In this document: piece by piece, positions 45,151 to 56,760 of the stretch
How the letters are laid out: each line of letters begins with the position of its first letter
Position numbering within the stretch: position 1 is the first letter of the stretch
Source: Brachypterus glaber
Lineage: Eukaryota > Arthropoda > Insecta > Coleoptera > Kateretidae
Assembly (NCBI GenBank): GCA_958510825.1
Contig: OY294044.1
Location: forward strand, 72,986,095 to 73,050,094
Direction of reading: 5' to 3'
DNA length: 64,000 nucleotides
Made by a program: the position numbers and the translations under genes
Notes under the pieces: model-generated
Told to the model about the DNA's origin: nothing
The model's database searches: none
What the model saw: the letters and a program-made list of their open reading frames with translations, nothing else

Positions 45151-45205
45151 GGCTTAAAACATATTAATGTTATCACGGTTTTGCTTTACTTTTACAGTAG
45201 AACGT
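45070..45205. repeat. Inverted repeat at the minisatellite edge
   Basis: TTTCTACTGTACAAGTAAGT, CAAAACCGTGATAACATTAA is mirrored by TTAATGTTATCACGGTTTTG, CTTTACTTTTACAGTAGAA. Loop ~35 bp. This may be a third, inverted, higher-order unit end. Confidence 0.85.
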
Positions 45206-46149
45206 TTTGCAAAAAATCCGTCTATCCATCTGTCCGTCTTAATTTAATTAATAACTCGGGTTGTAACCTACGGTTTTGACTTAACAAAATAAGCACTGTG
45301 TTTTGACTGTAGTATTTAATTCGGTACCGCATAAACTTACATTTCAAGTTATTTCGGTTATATTATATAGTTCCTATAACTTTGTTGATGACTGCACTCT
45401 ATACTGGGTATTTCTTAACCCTAGTGTGTTCCATGTTACTGTTTTGCTTCCTCGAATAGGACTTGTACGTTTCACATTGTCGGTTACACTGAATATCATT
45501 TGCAATTAGTTCAGTTAGTTAAAACTACCTTTCATATTCCAATTTTGTTGTCTAATGCCTTAGTAGCTCCCTGTATAGTTTAATTATATTATGTTGAACT
45601 ATTTTCCCAGGCTATTTCTATATCTGTGTCGCTTATTACTAAAATATGGAAACCGCTGTTAGTTTATATAAAGGTATATTTTACTTACGCCATTCTGCTG
45701 TATTTATTTTCCATCAGAATAAGTTATTTCACACTTAATATTGGTTAACACAATGTTTTATCGCTAGTGTTTTACAATTTCAGGTTAAGTGTCAAAATAT
45801 TCTCTTCTTCTTCTTCTTTTAGTTTATTTTCGATTCATTAGATCTACCAGATTATGGATTTTGATCACAAAAACGGTCATTTAGTTCTTTATTATTGGCA
45901 CTATTGATCGATTTTAGTTTTTCATGACGTAATTTCCGTCACGTGATTTTTCAGGCAAAATCTTCTAGGCGAATTATCTATTCCTAGACCCAGGCAACAT
46001 CGTGATTTCTATTTTAACTATGGAATTCCGTTATTGTATTTTTAGTTTCAAACCTTGTTTATGAATTTACGTATTCTTGAACCACAAATAGGACTTATTA
46101 ATTTTCCCCGCCTCTTTCAAAATAATCCCCTCTCCTCTCTATACCCGAC
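45206..46149. other. No gene identified; less repetitive sequence
   Basis: Lower in A/T runs than most of the window. A 68-codon frame at 45303-45509 has no recognisable domain. TTCTTCTTCTTCTTTTAG at about 45803 resembles a splice acceptor but no matching exon was defined. Confidence 0.4.
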
Positions 46150-46169
46150 CCTCATGCGGAATCCTGAAA

Positions 46170-46195
46170 AGGACTTCCGGGTCGCCATTTATTCC
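46170..46195 (+). promoter_or_regulatory. Candidate promoter core (ETS-like and YY1/Pho-like words)
   Basis: ACTTCCGGGT followed by CGCCATTTA. CTTCCGG is an ETS-family core and GCCAT a YY1/Pleiohomeotic core; in animals both cluster near start sites of TATA-less genes. It lies ~170 bp upstream of the first candidate splice donor at 46364. Confidence 0.3.
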
Positions 46196-46792
46196 TTTCT
46201 GAAGTGATAGAAGCAGACAGTCTGTTGGTCATATCAGTGTTTAAGCTAATGTTAGTTTTTCTTGTGTCAAGGATTTTACTTATGACCATTTATAAATCAC
46301 CGTTTGTAATTTGTAATACGTGTGATTTAATCGGACCCGTTCCGGATTTTTCTGACTGATCTGGTAAGTGGAAATTCATTCTCCCGTTTCTATCTCTTTC
46401 GTACAAAACCTAATTTTTCCCTTTCTTCCCCAGTTACCGAGACGATTATTCCCGTTAAGGAAGTGCTCGCATTTATACGGAAGAATTTCACCTTTAAGCC
46501 ACCCAAAAACTACGTAAGTTCATAACCGCCATTTTGCCGACAATGTGCCGACGTACAATTTTTGTTCCAGGGCTTTTTATTTTTATCATTATTTCGATCT
46601 ATACTGCTATTCCTGCTCGAAATATCGAAACCTTTTTGGCGACGTGTGCCGCTGCTACCTTTGAACTTTGGATCCGTTGCTATTGACGTCAAACTGGGAC
46701 ATCCAGGCGTAGCTGCCCCGTCACATGACTGGTGGAAATTTAAGATAAGTGTATTCTGTGTTTGTCTATTGGGAACTCTTGTTTATGGTTAA
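46196..46792 (+). other. Candidate small spliced transcript, two GT-AG introns
   Basis: Two consensus introns are visible: 46364-46433 (GTAAGT... CTTTCTTCCCCAG, 70 bp, pyrimidine-rich 3' end) and 46514-46570 (GTAAGT...TTTTTGTTCCAG, 57 bp). The 80-nt middle exon reads TETIIPVKEVLAFIRKNF then TFKPPKNY in one frame and joins in phase to the 46571-46792 exon (GFLFLSLFRS...GTLVYG, stop). This gives ~99 in-frame residues with a hydrophobic stretch at each end of the second exon. Upstream, the same frame meets TGA at 46357-46359 and no in-frame ATG precedes it, so the start exon is missing, the frame is broken, or the RNA is noncoding. I do not recognise the protein. Base composition is less AT-rich than the surroundings. 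Alternatives: chance, a pseudogene, or UTR of a gene outside the window. Confidence 0.35.
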
Positions 46793-47029
46793 TTTCAAGT
46801 TACTAGAAGATTGGTACTCTTATATGTATGTTTCGAAGAGATTACTACCTACATATTAAACTGGTTAATTTAGTTATTTTTGTTAAACCATCGTGCACGA
46901 AGGTCCTTAGGCCTTGGAAACCCCAAGGGCATATAATTGTATTTTCTTTTTGATATATATTAAAAGGCATAGAACTGAATACTGAATACCAATATAAACA
47001 CGAAATTAAAGTTCATTTTCTTTTATTTC

Positions 47030-47240
47030 CGCCCAAATAGGTTTCGACAAGGCTGGCATTAGCCTAGAGGCCACATTTACCCTCGAAATATATGCCTGGC
47101 GCTCTTTTTACCACCTCGCTCACGACCCACCTCCACTTCGAGCTAGACGGCAACCCTCCGGACTATTTGCTTGAATATAGTCCGGATAAAAACCGGTTCT
47201 AGGTGGGAACCGGCTATAACCGATTTACCCGGTTATAGGG
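47030..47240. other. GC-richer block with small hairpins
   Basis: TCCGGACTATTTGCTTGAATATAGTCCGGA (47157-47186) is a clear hairpin. It is followed by AACCGGTTCTAGGTGGGAACCGG and ATAACCGATTTACCCGGTTAT, also self-complementary. TGACGAGGTTTTGCATGTAT just after is a family-B arm fragment. No gene called. Confidence 0.5.
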
Positions 47241-47603
47241 TACCCTTTGAGGCAGAGTGACGAGGTTTTGCATGTATACTAGTTTTAAATATTTTTTTTC
47301 CTATTATCCCTATTTATTTTAGTATCACTGCTTTACAAATATTGATGGGAAGATGGGCATGATTTTGCGCATGGTATTCTCTCTGGGCTGCGCCTCGTAA
47401 AAAAAGCACTCTCGTGAACTAAAAACTAGACAAGCGCCTAAATGCAGCTCTCTGTACAGGAGTTTGTTTTGTTTTTTTCTTGGTTTGGACTTTCTTTTTT
47501 AATGAGGTGCCTTGGTTTACGTTAACGTTGGTTTGGCGTCTGTTTGGTGTTTTTTTTTTGTAAAAAATGTTTTTTATTTAAAATAACATATTGAACAACG
47601 GTC

Positions 47604-47628
47604 AGCGCATGCGCGTGCGCATGCGCAG
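47604..47628. promoter_or_regulatory. Double TGCGCATGCGC-type (NRF-1/ewg-like) site
   Basis: AGCGCATGCGCGTGCGCATGCGCAG holds two overlapping palindromic GCGCATGCGC words, the known NRF-1/erect-wing core. It is followed within 25 bp by GCGGCATAAAAAGC. Striking in such AT-rich DNA. No downstream gene could be defined. Confidence 0.3.
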
Positions 47629-49654
47629 TTTATCAAAACGCGGCATAAAAAGCTGCACATAAGCGCTCCTAAAACTAGGTTCGCGTACCCGGTGTTTAAT
47701 ATACTATTGTGTTTGCCTACATCTTAAACCGGTCGAAGGAAAAAAAAATGTTATTTGTAAACTAGTGTTATCAGTGTCGATGTCGATTCCAAGTTAAATA
47801 CTTAAAACCTTAATAAGAATTAAAAACTTTTTTAAAACGAGATTTAATGATGAACAAAACAAATCAATCGATATAAATTTTTCTTAAAACTTATTTAAAC
47901 AGAACTTGAAAATAAAAAGTAAAAAAATATACCTAAGCTAGAAAGTTTTAAATAAAAGTATATTATATTAGACGAAAGTGAAAAATAAAAAATAAACAGC
48001 CAAAAAAGAGACACCCTTAAATTATCATACTTTTCATACACCTACGCTAGGTTACATAGCTATTAGCTACAGTAAGAGTTTTAAATAATTTCTCTACACA
48101 CGAGTTATGGAAACGAATAATTTTTTAGAATTACAATAAAAATTATAAATTGTAATAAAAACTTGTCTGGCCTACCTTGGGGATGTTTCGACGCGTGAAA
48201 CTAAGCTCAGCCAAAACTGTGGAATGTGGAAACCCAAGTAGCACAAGTAGCTATAGTCTCTCTCACTACGTAACCGTTGTCAAATTAAAGCCAGCTTGGC
48301 TGTATCGGCTTTCTATAAACGAGATGTGCAGAGGTTGTAGCGATAGCATTTGGCCAATTTAGGAGAGTCAGTACATATTTGCTGTGAGGGTTTCACAGAA
48401 GCTGGAATATCGCTTTTAGAAACGTCCTAAAGATAGGCTACAGCTATATTCTGTATTTTCTTGTTGCCAACATAAAACGATAAAAATATCTAAATGTTTT
48501 TATAAAAATTTAGGGAATTTAATAATATAATATTTTCATAAACTCTACTCTGTTCTAGAAATATACTTGTTAGATAAAATAACGATAAATAATTAATATT
48601 GTGATAACAAATGGACTTTTATAAATTGTTTCACAAATAATTTAAGTGCAAATAAGATATTATTGTGAAAAGTGATGACAAAACTTGTTATAATTCACGG
48701 GCCCCAGCAACAGTGAAGATTAGTTAAAATAAATTGATGTTAATAAAGTTTTTTTTTAATTTTTTTATTTATTTTTCTTTATACACCGAAAATTTTCAAT
48801 AAATGTTATTTATAGGATATTATGTCTTTAACATTAAAAGAGTTTCATAAGTTATGATTTTTTTTAGATTTTCATCTCAATCTTCATCTTCAGGAAAGCA
48901 AAAAAAATGGCGAAGCTATTACATCATTGCCATCTATTAGCCGGCTCTATAGGCTGTAAGTAATACAAGCTTTCTGTATGAAACATATTATTTTAGGTTA
49001 TAGATTTCTGTAATGAATTAGTTCCGTTATTTACCGCCGAATGAATAACCATTTTGACAATAAGAGAGAGTGACTCTAGGCAATAATGCTAGCATTAAGC
49101 GGTTTTAAAATGCATTAAATTTCTATTATTTTTGATTGTTTTAAGATAGTTTAAAAGTATATGAAAAGAACACAAATAGCTGTGCTTTTATTTTGTACTA
49201 TTTATTGGCTATTACAGTGGATGTAAACTGTTAAGAACAGCTTAATTAAAAATCCTAAATAAAGCAAATTAAATTACCGAAATAAAGCTAAATGCTGGTT
49301 TAAAATGCGAGGTACAGCCAATTTAAGCTGTAAAATCTAAGCGTGTTACTTGGGAAGACTCTCGCGACACGGGACAAGAAGATAAACATCCAGACTTTCG
49401 TTAGACGAGCAAAGAAGTTAGTCATTGAGAAATGGGCAAGAAAATACACTGTCCACACTGATGGGCGCCAACCATATTTTATAATGTGTTATAACGTAAA
49501 TATGTTATACGATACAACAACCAGTTGTAGAACTAAGAGGTAAACAACAAAAAATTGTAACAAATACAACAAATGTTATCTCATATCACAGTTAGTACTA
49601 TACTATAGTACAATTTGTGGTTGGCGCATAAATAACACTATTTTGTTGTATTAA
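47629..49654. other. No supported gene (2 kb)
   Basis: A 19-codon frame with good start context (AAAAAAATGGCG, 48907) runs into GTAAGTAA at about 48957 and could be a tiny exon, but nothing joins to it. Frames at 48177 and 49343 show no domain. Confidence 0.4.
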
Positions 49655-50290
49655 TAACGCTATTATTCCATTCATTTTTTACCTCCGAGCGTGAAATGGA
49701 TTTTTTCATTATCAGATTCACTTTCAGCAACCTTAAAAACTCCAATATACCAATTTTTAAGAAAACTACCCCTTGCCCCTCAAAGGTGGATTTGGAAAAA
49801 AATATTTTAAGATTTACTTTTAGAGACCTCAAAAACCCCAATATATAATATAATATATATTTTTTCAAAAAACTAACCCCGCCCCTCAGGGGGTGGAGTG
49901 GAATTTTTGCATTATCAGATTCACTTTCAGAAACCTCAAAAACCCTAATATACCAATTTTCACGAGAACTACCCCCCGACCCTCAGGGGGTGGAATTAGA
50001 AACATTTTATTATTAGATTCAATTTCAGCAACCTTAAAAACCTCAATATAAAAATTTTCAAATTTTTGTAAAAAAATATCGTGTTGACGAGATTTCTCTG
50101 ACAGACCGACCTACAGATCGAAAAAATTTTATTTTGCTCGAAATTGATTTATATTAACATAAAACGTAATTAAACACAAAAATAAGCAAACAAAAATTTT
50201 GAAAATTATTGCACGAGCACAAGGCTTTTCCGAAATTTTGAAAATTTTTAAATGGAAAAGCAAAATTAACCTATTCTTGACTCGTTTGGG
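49655..50290 (+). repeat. Dispersed repeat family E, copy 2, with ~100-bp tandem subunits
   Basis: TTATCAGATTCACTTTCAG followed by AACCTTAAAAAC-CCAATATA occurs at about 49714 and 49914, with diverged units between and after (about 49813 and 50012). CCCTCAGGGGGTGGA marks subunit ends. Then GACAGACCGACCTACAGATC, GAAATTGATTTATAT and CCGAAATTTTGAAAATTTTT as in 23090-23700. Confidence 0.8.
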
Positions 50291-50358
50291 ACCCAACAAA
50301 AGAGGTGCTATGATAAAATGCGTTACTCGACTTGTGAAACCCTACGTCCAGAAAATAA

Positions 50359-51330
50359 CCCTGGTAGAAAAGTACATAAATCTAACTTAACATTAGATTA
50401 GTGACATTTTTATGTTTAGTTTCAAACGTTGTACAAAAACGTTATAAAATATATAAACCTTAAAAACTAACATTTGGCCAAAACGTTATAAAATACATAA
50501 ATCTAACGTTAGTTACCAAACCTTTTTTTAACCTTATTTTAACTTTAAATATTTTTTAAATTCCCATTATTAATACGTAATGTATAGTAGAAAATACTAA
50601 TTTCAGACAGCTATAAGGCTAGGTTTGATAATTATTATAATTATACGTAAAAAGTTTGCAAATTCTCAAAAAATAAAATAAAAACACTAATGGATTTTAT
50701 TCTCCTTAATTAAACATTATTAAAATGTATTAAATCTTTGTCTATTATAAATATAGGCATATTAAATTACAATATAATTTTATATTTATTATTTCCATAA
50801 GTTTAAAAAAATATAACCCCTCAAAAGTAGAAATTATAGTAAGTCTGGCAACGCAAATTGAAAAAATATTTTAAGATTCTGAATGTATAAATAAATATTA
50901 ACTAACTAAATATAAAGTTTTGCTAAAAGGTAAATGTATTTATCGAAGTATAACAGCATATTACAAGAAAAATATTTAGGGCCACCTAAAAAGATGGCTA
51001 TTTTATAAATAAATGTAACGAAATTATGTTTAAAAATATTATGATTGCTAAAATACATTAAGATTTATTTATGTGAATAAATTTGTCTCCAGATGCCATT
51101 TTATGATGCATGTAGAAATTTCCTAGTTGGCCACGCCCCCTCCGAAAGTTAGAAATTAAACGTACTTATAACGTATTTCTAACATAAAAATCTAACGTTA
51201 GACTAACGTTTGTAACTAACGTTAGATTCTAACGTTAAAAAGCGGGACATTTGTGCATATTTTATAATGTACTTTATACAGTTTTCTAACATTAGAAAAA
51301 CGTTATTCTAACGTTAAATTTCTACTAGGG
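50359..51330. mobile_element. Element with CCCTGGTAGAAA ends and TAACGTTA clusters
   Basis: CCCTGGTAGAAAAGTACATA at the left and TTTCTACTAGGG at the right are inverse. Subterminal zones carry many ATCTAACGTTAG / AACGTTAAA palindromic words (50455-50520 and 51175-51315). ~970 bp, interior AT-rich, no ORF. Multiple subterminal palindromes are typical of binding sites in DNA transposon ends; superfamily unassigned. Confidence 0.72.
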
Positions 51331-51534
51331 AAGTTCTTTTGGGCCTTTGCTTTCTAATGACGATTTGGCCTTTAAACTAGTTGATTTAATGCTATTTAAT
51401 TTATAATCGCAAACGAGGATGGTAATAAAAACTTTCAGGCTTTAGTGTAAATTAGTATTCCAAACAACATTCGTGAAAATAATGACTTTCATCTACTACT
51501 TTTGTAACAATTAAAAAAAAAATATTTTTCTATA

Positions 51535-52740
51535 CTGTGTTTAAAATTAGAGGTACTAAAGGGTGATTCAACATTTAAAAATATGAAATACCTTATTAGG
51601 GTTGGTTTGGAAATGCGTTCTAAGGAAGCTATGGCTCTCTTAAAGGACCATCTAAAATAGGGTTTTTATTAAATAATCAAATCAAATCAAATCATTTATT
51701 TGGAACCCCATTAACCACAGCAAAGAAATTTTGCACATTTAATATTAAGAATTGAAATTGCCCCATTTAATTTTTATTTGGTAACTTTAACCAGGGGCTT
51801 CCACTTTTTCCCCCATTTAATTGTCTGTATTTTTTTTTTGGCATTTTCTCAGTAAAATATAATTTCTTACCAAAAGTACACAAAAAGATACTCTTTATGT
51901 AACACCTTAGAGCTAACTATTTCACTTACACTGATAAAACAGTTTATTTGTTTTTAAAAAATATTTGTTGCCCAATTCAATTATTTTGTTATGACAAATA
52001 AGTTTTATTTCTGTCAAATAAACTATTTTGTTCCCATTAATAAATGATTTTAAATTTAAAATATTTATTTACATGAACTAAATATTTATTTGGCTCAAAT
52101 AAAATTTATTACTCGCAATCAAATAATTTAATTGAGAGATAATGAACAATATAAATAAAAAAACCGCCAAAAAAAATTTAATTGCAGTGATTCCACATGT
52201 AAACAATAAAAAAATTCTCTTACATAATTTACAACAACTTATAAGGAAGCTAAAACCCCCTAAAAAGCTAAAACGCCCTAAAAAGTGTAATTTTGAGAGG
52301 CTGTAGTACTCTTAAAACTAAATTTCAGATCTTGGTGTACCGCAAATTTTAAAGTAGAATTACTGCAGTAATTAAATTTTTATTGGCGCATTTTTTAAGC
52401 TACCAATTTTTTATGCTCACAACGTAAAATTATCCCTTATTGCTATTTTATCGAAAACAGGTAAACCTATGGTGTCAAAACAAGTATTTTTTTCTGTATT
52501 TTTAACTAAGAAATCATATTTTATTGCAAAAATGTAGCAAAAACTGCAGACAAAATGTTTGGTTAAAGCTACTAAATTAAAATTACCCAGATCATTTAAA
52601 AAGTTTCTTTACCATGTATATATAGTTTGTAGGCCGGATATATTTAACAAATAACCTATTTTAGACAAACCCTTAGAAGGGGTAAGCCCCCTTATATACC
52701 TCATATTTTTTAACCTCCATTTTTAAAACACCCTGTATAC
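51535..52740. mobile_element. Diverged family-B-like element
   Basis: AAAGGGTGATTCAACATTTAAAA, GGAAGCTATGGCTCTCTTAA and TTTTTATTAAATAATCAAAT follow the family-B arm order with heavy divergence. Inverted counterparts (AACTAAGAAATCATATTTTA, GGTAAACCTATGGTGTCAAA) appear at 52455-52520. It is interrupted by the 133-bp repeat at 52002. The right boundary, near ACACCCTGTATAC (52728), is uncertain. Confidence 0.5.
52002..52134 (+). repeat. 133-bp dispersed repeat, copy 2
   Basis: Same length and order of words as 34962-35094, ~85% identity, same orientation. Confidence 0.8.
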
Positions 52741-53580
52741 ATAGTTCATTTTTACAAAATTAGAAAAAAAATAAAAAAAAAACATAAAAAGTCTACAAAA
52801 ATAAAACCAAAAGAAGAAAAATAAAAAAAAAAAATAGTAAAAGATAGTTATGTGTATTGGCTCCGTAAAATATTGGCTACACGTGTGTAGCCAGAATGAA
52901 CATTTAAAAAAGCCAGAAATTTATCATAATTCGGAGGGAGTGAAGGAGGCTTTCGTAACGCATCTTAATGCTAACCTTAATAAGTAACCCCCTTCCTTAT
53001 TTATTATTACTTTTCTCCCTATGGGGCTTATAGGGAGGAAAGTTTGCACTTTATTCCCATAAAAAAGGTGCTAATTTTCTAAACTTACTGAGAACATCTT
53101 CAAGGCTTGTTTGCTTGCCACTTTGTTATTCTAGTCAGAAAATCTTGAAATACATAAATTTCAAATAAAATTTAAATATTTCAGATTAGAATCTCAAACC
53201 GTAAACATTACCTACGTAAAGTAAATATTAATGTCTTAAAAGGAAAAAGTCTTTTATATATTTTTGTATAATCATGATTCAGTTGGCTTTTGTAGGATAT
53301 AGAGCTTTTTATAGTCCTATGATTGGCCAATATAATCCAGATTCTACAGGGTTCACTTGGCATTTTTAAAAACTTAGACTCTTTAGAAACTAGTGGTTAC
53401 AAAAGATTTTTTTTTATTTTTATTTATACTTTTTTACACAAAATTGTTACAGGGTGCTATAACAGGATTAGCTTGTTCATGTTTAAAGAGGTAACAGTTA
53501 CATTTTTAAGGATAAAGCTAGCTGTTTTTAGGACTTATGTTTCCCGGAAACTTTTTCAGTTTTTTTATTTATAATTTACT
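52741..53580. other. No recognisable gene
   Basis: A perfect palindrome GGCTACACGTGTGTAGCC is at 52875-52892 (CACGTG centre). The remainder is A-rich. The 83-codon frame at 53323-53574 has no domain. Confidence 0.5.
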
Positions 53581-53833
53581 CCTAAATGTTAGGGTCATTT
53601 GATTAGTTGTTACTTTGTCTAGTGTTTTGGTTTCTGGAAGTTTTCGGCTGAAAATGTAGGTAAAAATAGAGTCGCTCGATCGGTTGTTGCTTTGTCTAGA
53701 CGGTATGTTGTGTGTTTTGGTGGTTGGTCGGTTTGGGCTTTTTATTATTTTTTGGTCAGGCGAGAACTTCTAGAAACCCAAACGGCTAACCACCAAAACA
53801 CTAGACAAAGTAACAACTGTGAGTGACTCTAGG
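53581..53833. mobile_element. Inverted repeat TTAGTTGTTACTTTGTCTAG
   Basis: CCTAAATGTTAGGGTCATTT, TTGTTACTTTGTCTAGTGTT, TTGG is mirrored by CCAAAACACTAGACAAAGTA, ACAACTGTGAGTGACTCTAGG. A second copy of the left-arm word (GTTGTTGCTTTGTCTAG) lies at 53681. GGAAGTTTTCGG is mirrored by GAGAACTTCTAGAAACC. Confidence 0.8.
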
Positions 53834-54063
53834 TAAAAATATTTCATAATTTACCTTTTATAACTATGTACCTAATATTAATAAACTTACCTGAAAAATA
53901 AAAAAAAATGATAAAAATTAAAGTTTTTGAGAGTACCTAATTAAAGTTTTATTTAGTTTTATTAAAGCAGAATAAAAAACTTATTAAACTACTATGTACA
54001 GCTTAAAACGGACAGTTTTTTTATTATACTAGTTAATATCTGTATTGTAATTAAAAATATATA

Positions 54064-54561
54064 CAGTGCGTACATTAAGTCTGGAATCAACCAATTTATA
54101 AGCCTTTTTAAAAAAAAACGCTCGGACAGGTTGATTTTTATTTTTAATTTTGAAAATTTTGGTGTAAAAAATTTTGACAAAATTTTCACCCCCTTGCACA
54201 ACTTTTTTTTTTCAATAGCAACCTAACCCTTGTGACATATCGTTAAAAAGGTTATTTAATGAGCTTTCTAACGATGTATGATAAAGCCTTATTTGATAAA
54301 GGGCTTTTAAAAAATGGGTGGCTATTAAAAAAAAAACTGGGAAGTTAAAAAAAATTCTCATACAGGTCTATTTTTATTTTGCAAATTTTGGTTTACACCA
54401 AATAGTTGTGATGGGAGGGTGCAAGGGGGTGAAAATTTTGATAACTTTTTATACACCAAAATTTGGAAAATTAAATATTAAAATCGACCTGTCCGAGCGT
54501 TTTTTTAAAAGACTTACAACTGAAAAGTTAATCGGGTGATTCCAGACTTAATGTACGCACT
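54064..54561. mobile_element. Tc1/mariner-like MITE, 498 bp, CAGTGCGTACATTAAGTCTG ends
   Basis: The TIRs match for ~28 bases (CAGTGCGTACATTAAGTCTG, GAATCA) and are flanked by TA on both sides. The arms continue inward (AAAAACGCTCGGACAGGT against its inverse, then GGGGGTGAAAATTTTG). Frames at 53992 and 54318 run in opposite directions through the arms and are not genes. Confidence 0.92.
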
Positions 54562-54775
54562 GTATAATTTTATAGTTCAGCAATTTTATACGTAACTCTA
54601 AAAGCTCTACTATAGCTAAAGCTATCAAAACAAGATTTAAGTTAGGCAACCAGATCAATAGAATTCGTAGTTAGAAGCTGAAAAATTGCCAGAGGTTCAT
54701 TTTCAAATTTCGAAAACACTTAATTGATATTGATCTTAGTTTAGTAGATATATTTATATGAATGATGTATGTATA

Positions 54776-56760
54776 TTAGGGAGGTCGTGAAAAAAAAAGT
54801 ATATTCTAGAATCGATACTAATACGCAGAATTGTAGTACTACCAGACATTATGATGCACAAAAAATTTGAAGTCGATTGGATCATGGATCATACCGCACA
54901 GTGTGCTCAAATGTTTAAAAATAAGCCAAACTTTATTTATTATCATGTATAGAAATTTTCAGGGTGGAAAACTTTTGTATGTCTTTAAGTTAAATTTTAA
55001 CCATATATGTGTGTTTTATTCACACCAACTTTTAGTTCAAAAGGATCACATTTAGTGGTAGTAAGTGAGGCCCAAATGTCGAAAAAATATTCTCGAAAAT
55101 TTAGTAGAAATTTCTAATTTACTTTTACTTTTTACAGTTTAGAGATGCAAATGTTAGGGTGCTCAGAAAAAAAATTATTGATATGTATCCATAGAAACTA
55201 TGTTCCAAATTTCAGGTAAATTAATAATGCCTACGAGGTCGCGCAAAAGCGTTTTATGTCTCAAAATAGTTTTTTTTTCAAATTTTTCAGCAATAAGTTT
55301 TTGCTTATTACATCCCATTCATAGAAACTATAGGTTAACCAATTTTAAAATCATAGATATGCACTTAAGAAAATCTGTGCCAAATTTCAACTTCATTGGA
55401 TATCTATAACATGTGCTATGAAGGTGATATATGTCTTAAAAAATATATTTTTTTACCTTCGAGTTCTAATCTACAACATATAATAGATACAAATTATACA
55501 ATGCTTATTTTAAAATAGTAGCTGCGTACCTAACCAAAAACTGTGCCAAATTTCAGTGAATTTTTATAACATGTGCTATAAAGGTGCTATAAGCCTTAAC
55601 AAGCATTTTTTACATTTTTTTTTATTTCGAGTTTAAACCTACCACGTTGATACAAATATAGACTATTTATTTTTTAAATCGTAGCTTAGTATCTAAACAA
55701 TCATATACCAAATTTCAAGTACATCAAATGTCTATAACAGGTGCTAACAAACTGCTATGTCTTAAAAAAGCTATTTTCAGTTTTTTTACCTTTGAGTTCT
55801 ACAGGTTCCATTGATACAAATTAAAAACTATTTAGTACTTGAAATTTGGTATATAATTGTTTAGATACTAAGCTACGATTTAAAATATAAATAGTCTACA
55901 TTTGTATAAATGTGGTAGGTTTAAACTCGAAATTAAAAAAAAAAATGCTTGTTAAGGCTTATAGCACCTTTATAGCACATGTTATAAAAATTCACTGTAG
56001 TTGAAATTTGGCACAGTTTTTGGTTAGGTACTCAGCTACTATTTTAAAATAACCACTGTATAATTTGTATCAATTATATGTTGTAGATTAGAGCTCGAAG
56101 GTAAAAAATATATTTTTTAAGACATACATCACCTTCATAGCACATTTTATAGATATCCAATGAAGTTGAACTTTGGCACATTTTCTTAAGTGACTATCTA
56201 TGATTTTAAAATTAATTAACATATAGTTTCTATGAATGGGATGTAATAAGCAAAAACTTATTGCTGAAAAATTTGAAAAAAAAAACTATTTTGAGACATA
56301 AAACGCTTTTGCGCGACCTCGTAGGCATTATTAATTTACCTGAAATTTGGAACGTAGTTTCTATGGATACATATCAATAATTTTTTTTCTGAGCACCCTA
56401 ACATTTGCATCTCTAAACTGAAGTAAATTAGAAATTTCTACTAAATTTTCGAGAAAAATAGTTCTTTTTCGACATTTGGGCCTCACTTACTACCACTAAA
56501 TGTGATCCTTTTGAACTAAAAGTTGGTGTGAATAAAACACATATATGGTTAAAATTTAACGTAAAGACATAAAAAAGTTTTCCACCCTGAAAATTTCTAT
56601 ACATGATAATATAGTTTGGCTTATTTTTAAACACTGTGCGGTATGATCCATGATCCAATCGACTTCAATTTTATTGTGCATCATAATGTCTGGTAGTACT
56701 ACAATTCTGCGTATTAGTATCGATTCTAGAATATACTTTTTTTTTTCACGACCACCCTAA
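54776..56760. mobile_element. ~2-kb foldback, TTAGGGAGGTCGTG ends
   Basis: Two arms of ~950 bp, mirrored along their length with a few percent difference. Ends are TTAGGGAGGTCGTG, A-run, GTATATTCTAGAATCGATAC, and inner checkpoints include ACTACCAGACATTATGATGC, ATCACATTTAGTGGTAGTAA, GCGCAAAAGCG, ACATGTGCTATAAAGGTGC and CTAAGCTACGATTT. The centre is about 55745-55835. The four short frames within it are arm translations. No transposase. TTAA or TA duplication is possible (TATTAGGG / CCCTAATG). Confidence 0.93.

Noticed and set aside
48907..48963. 19-codon frame with good start context running into GTAAGTAA as a coding first exon
   Set aside because: No acceptor or second exon could be linked; too short to support alone.
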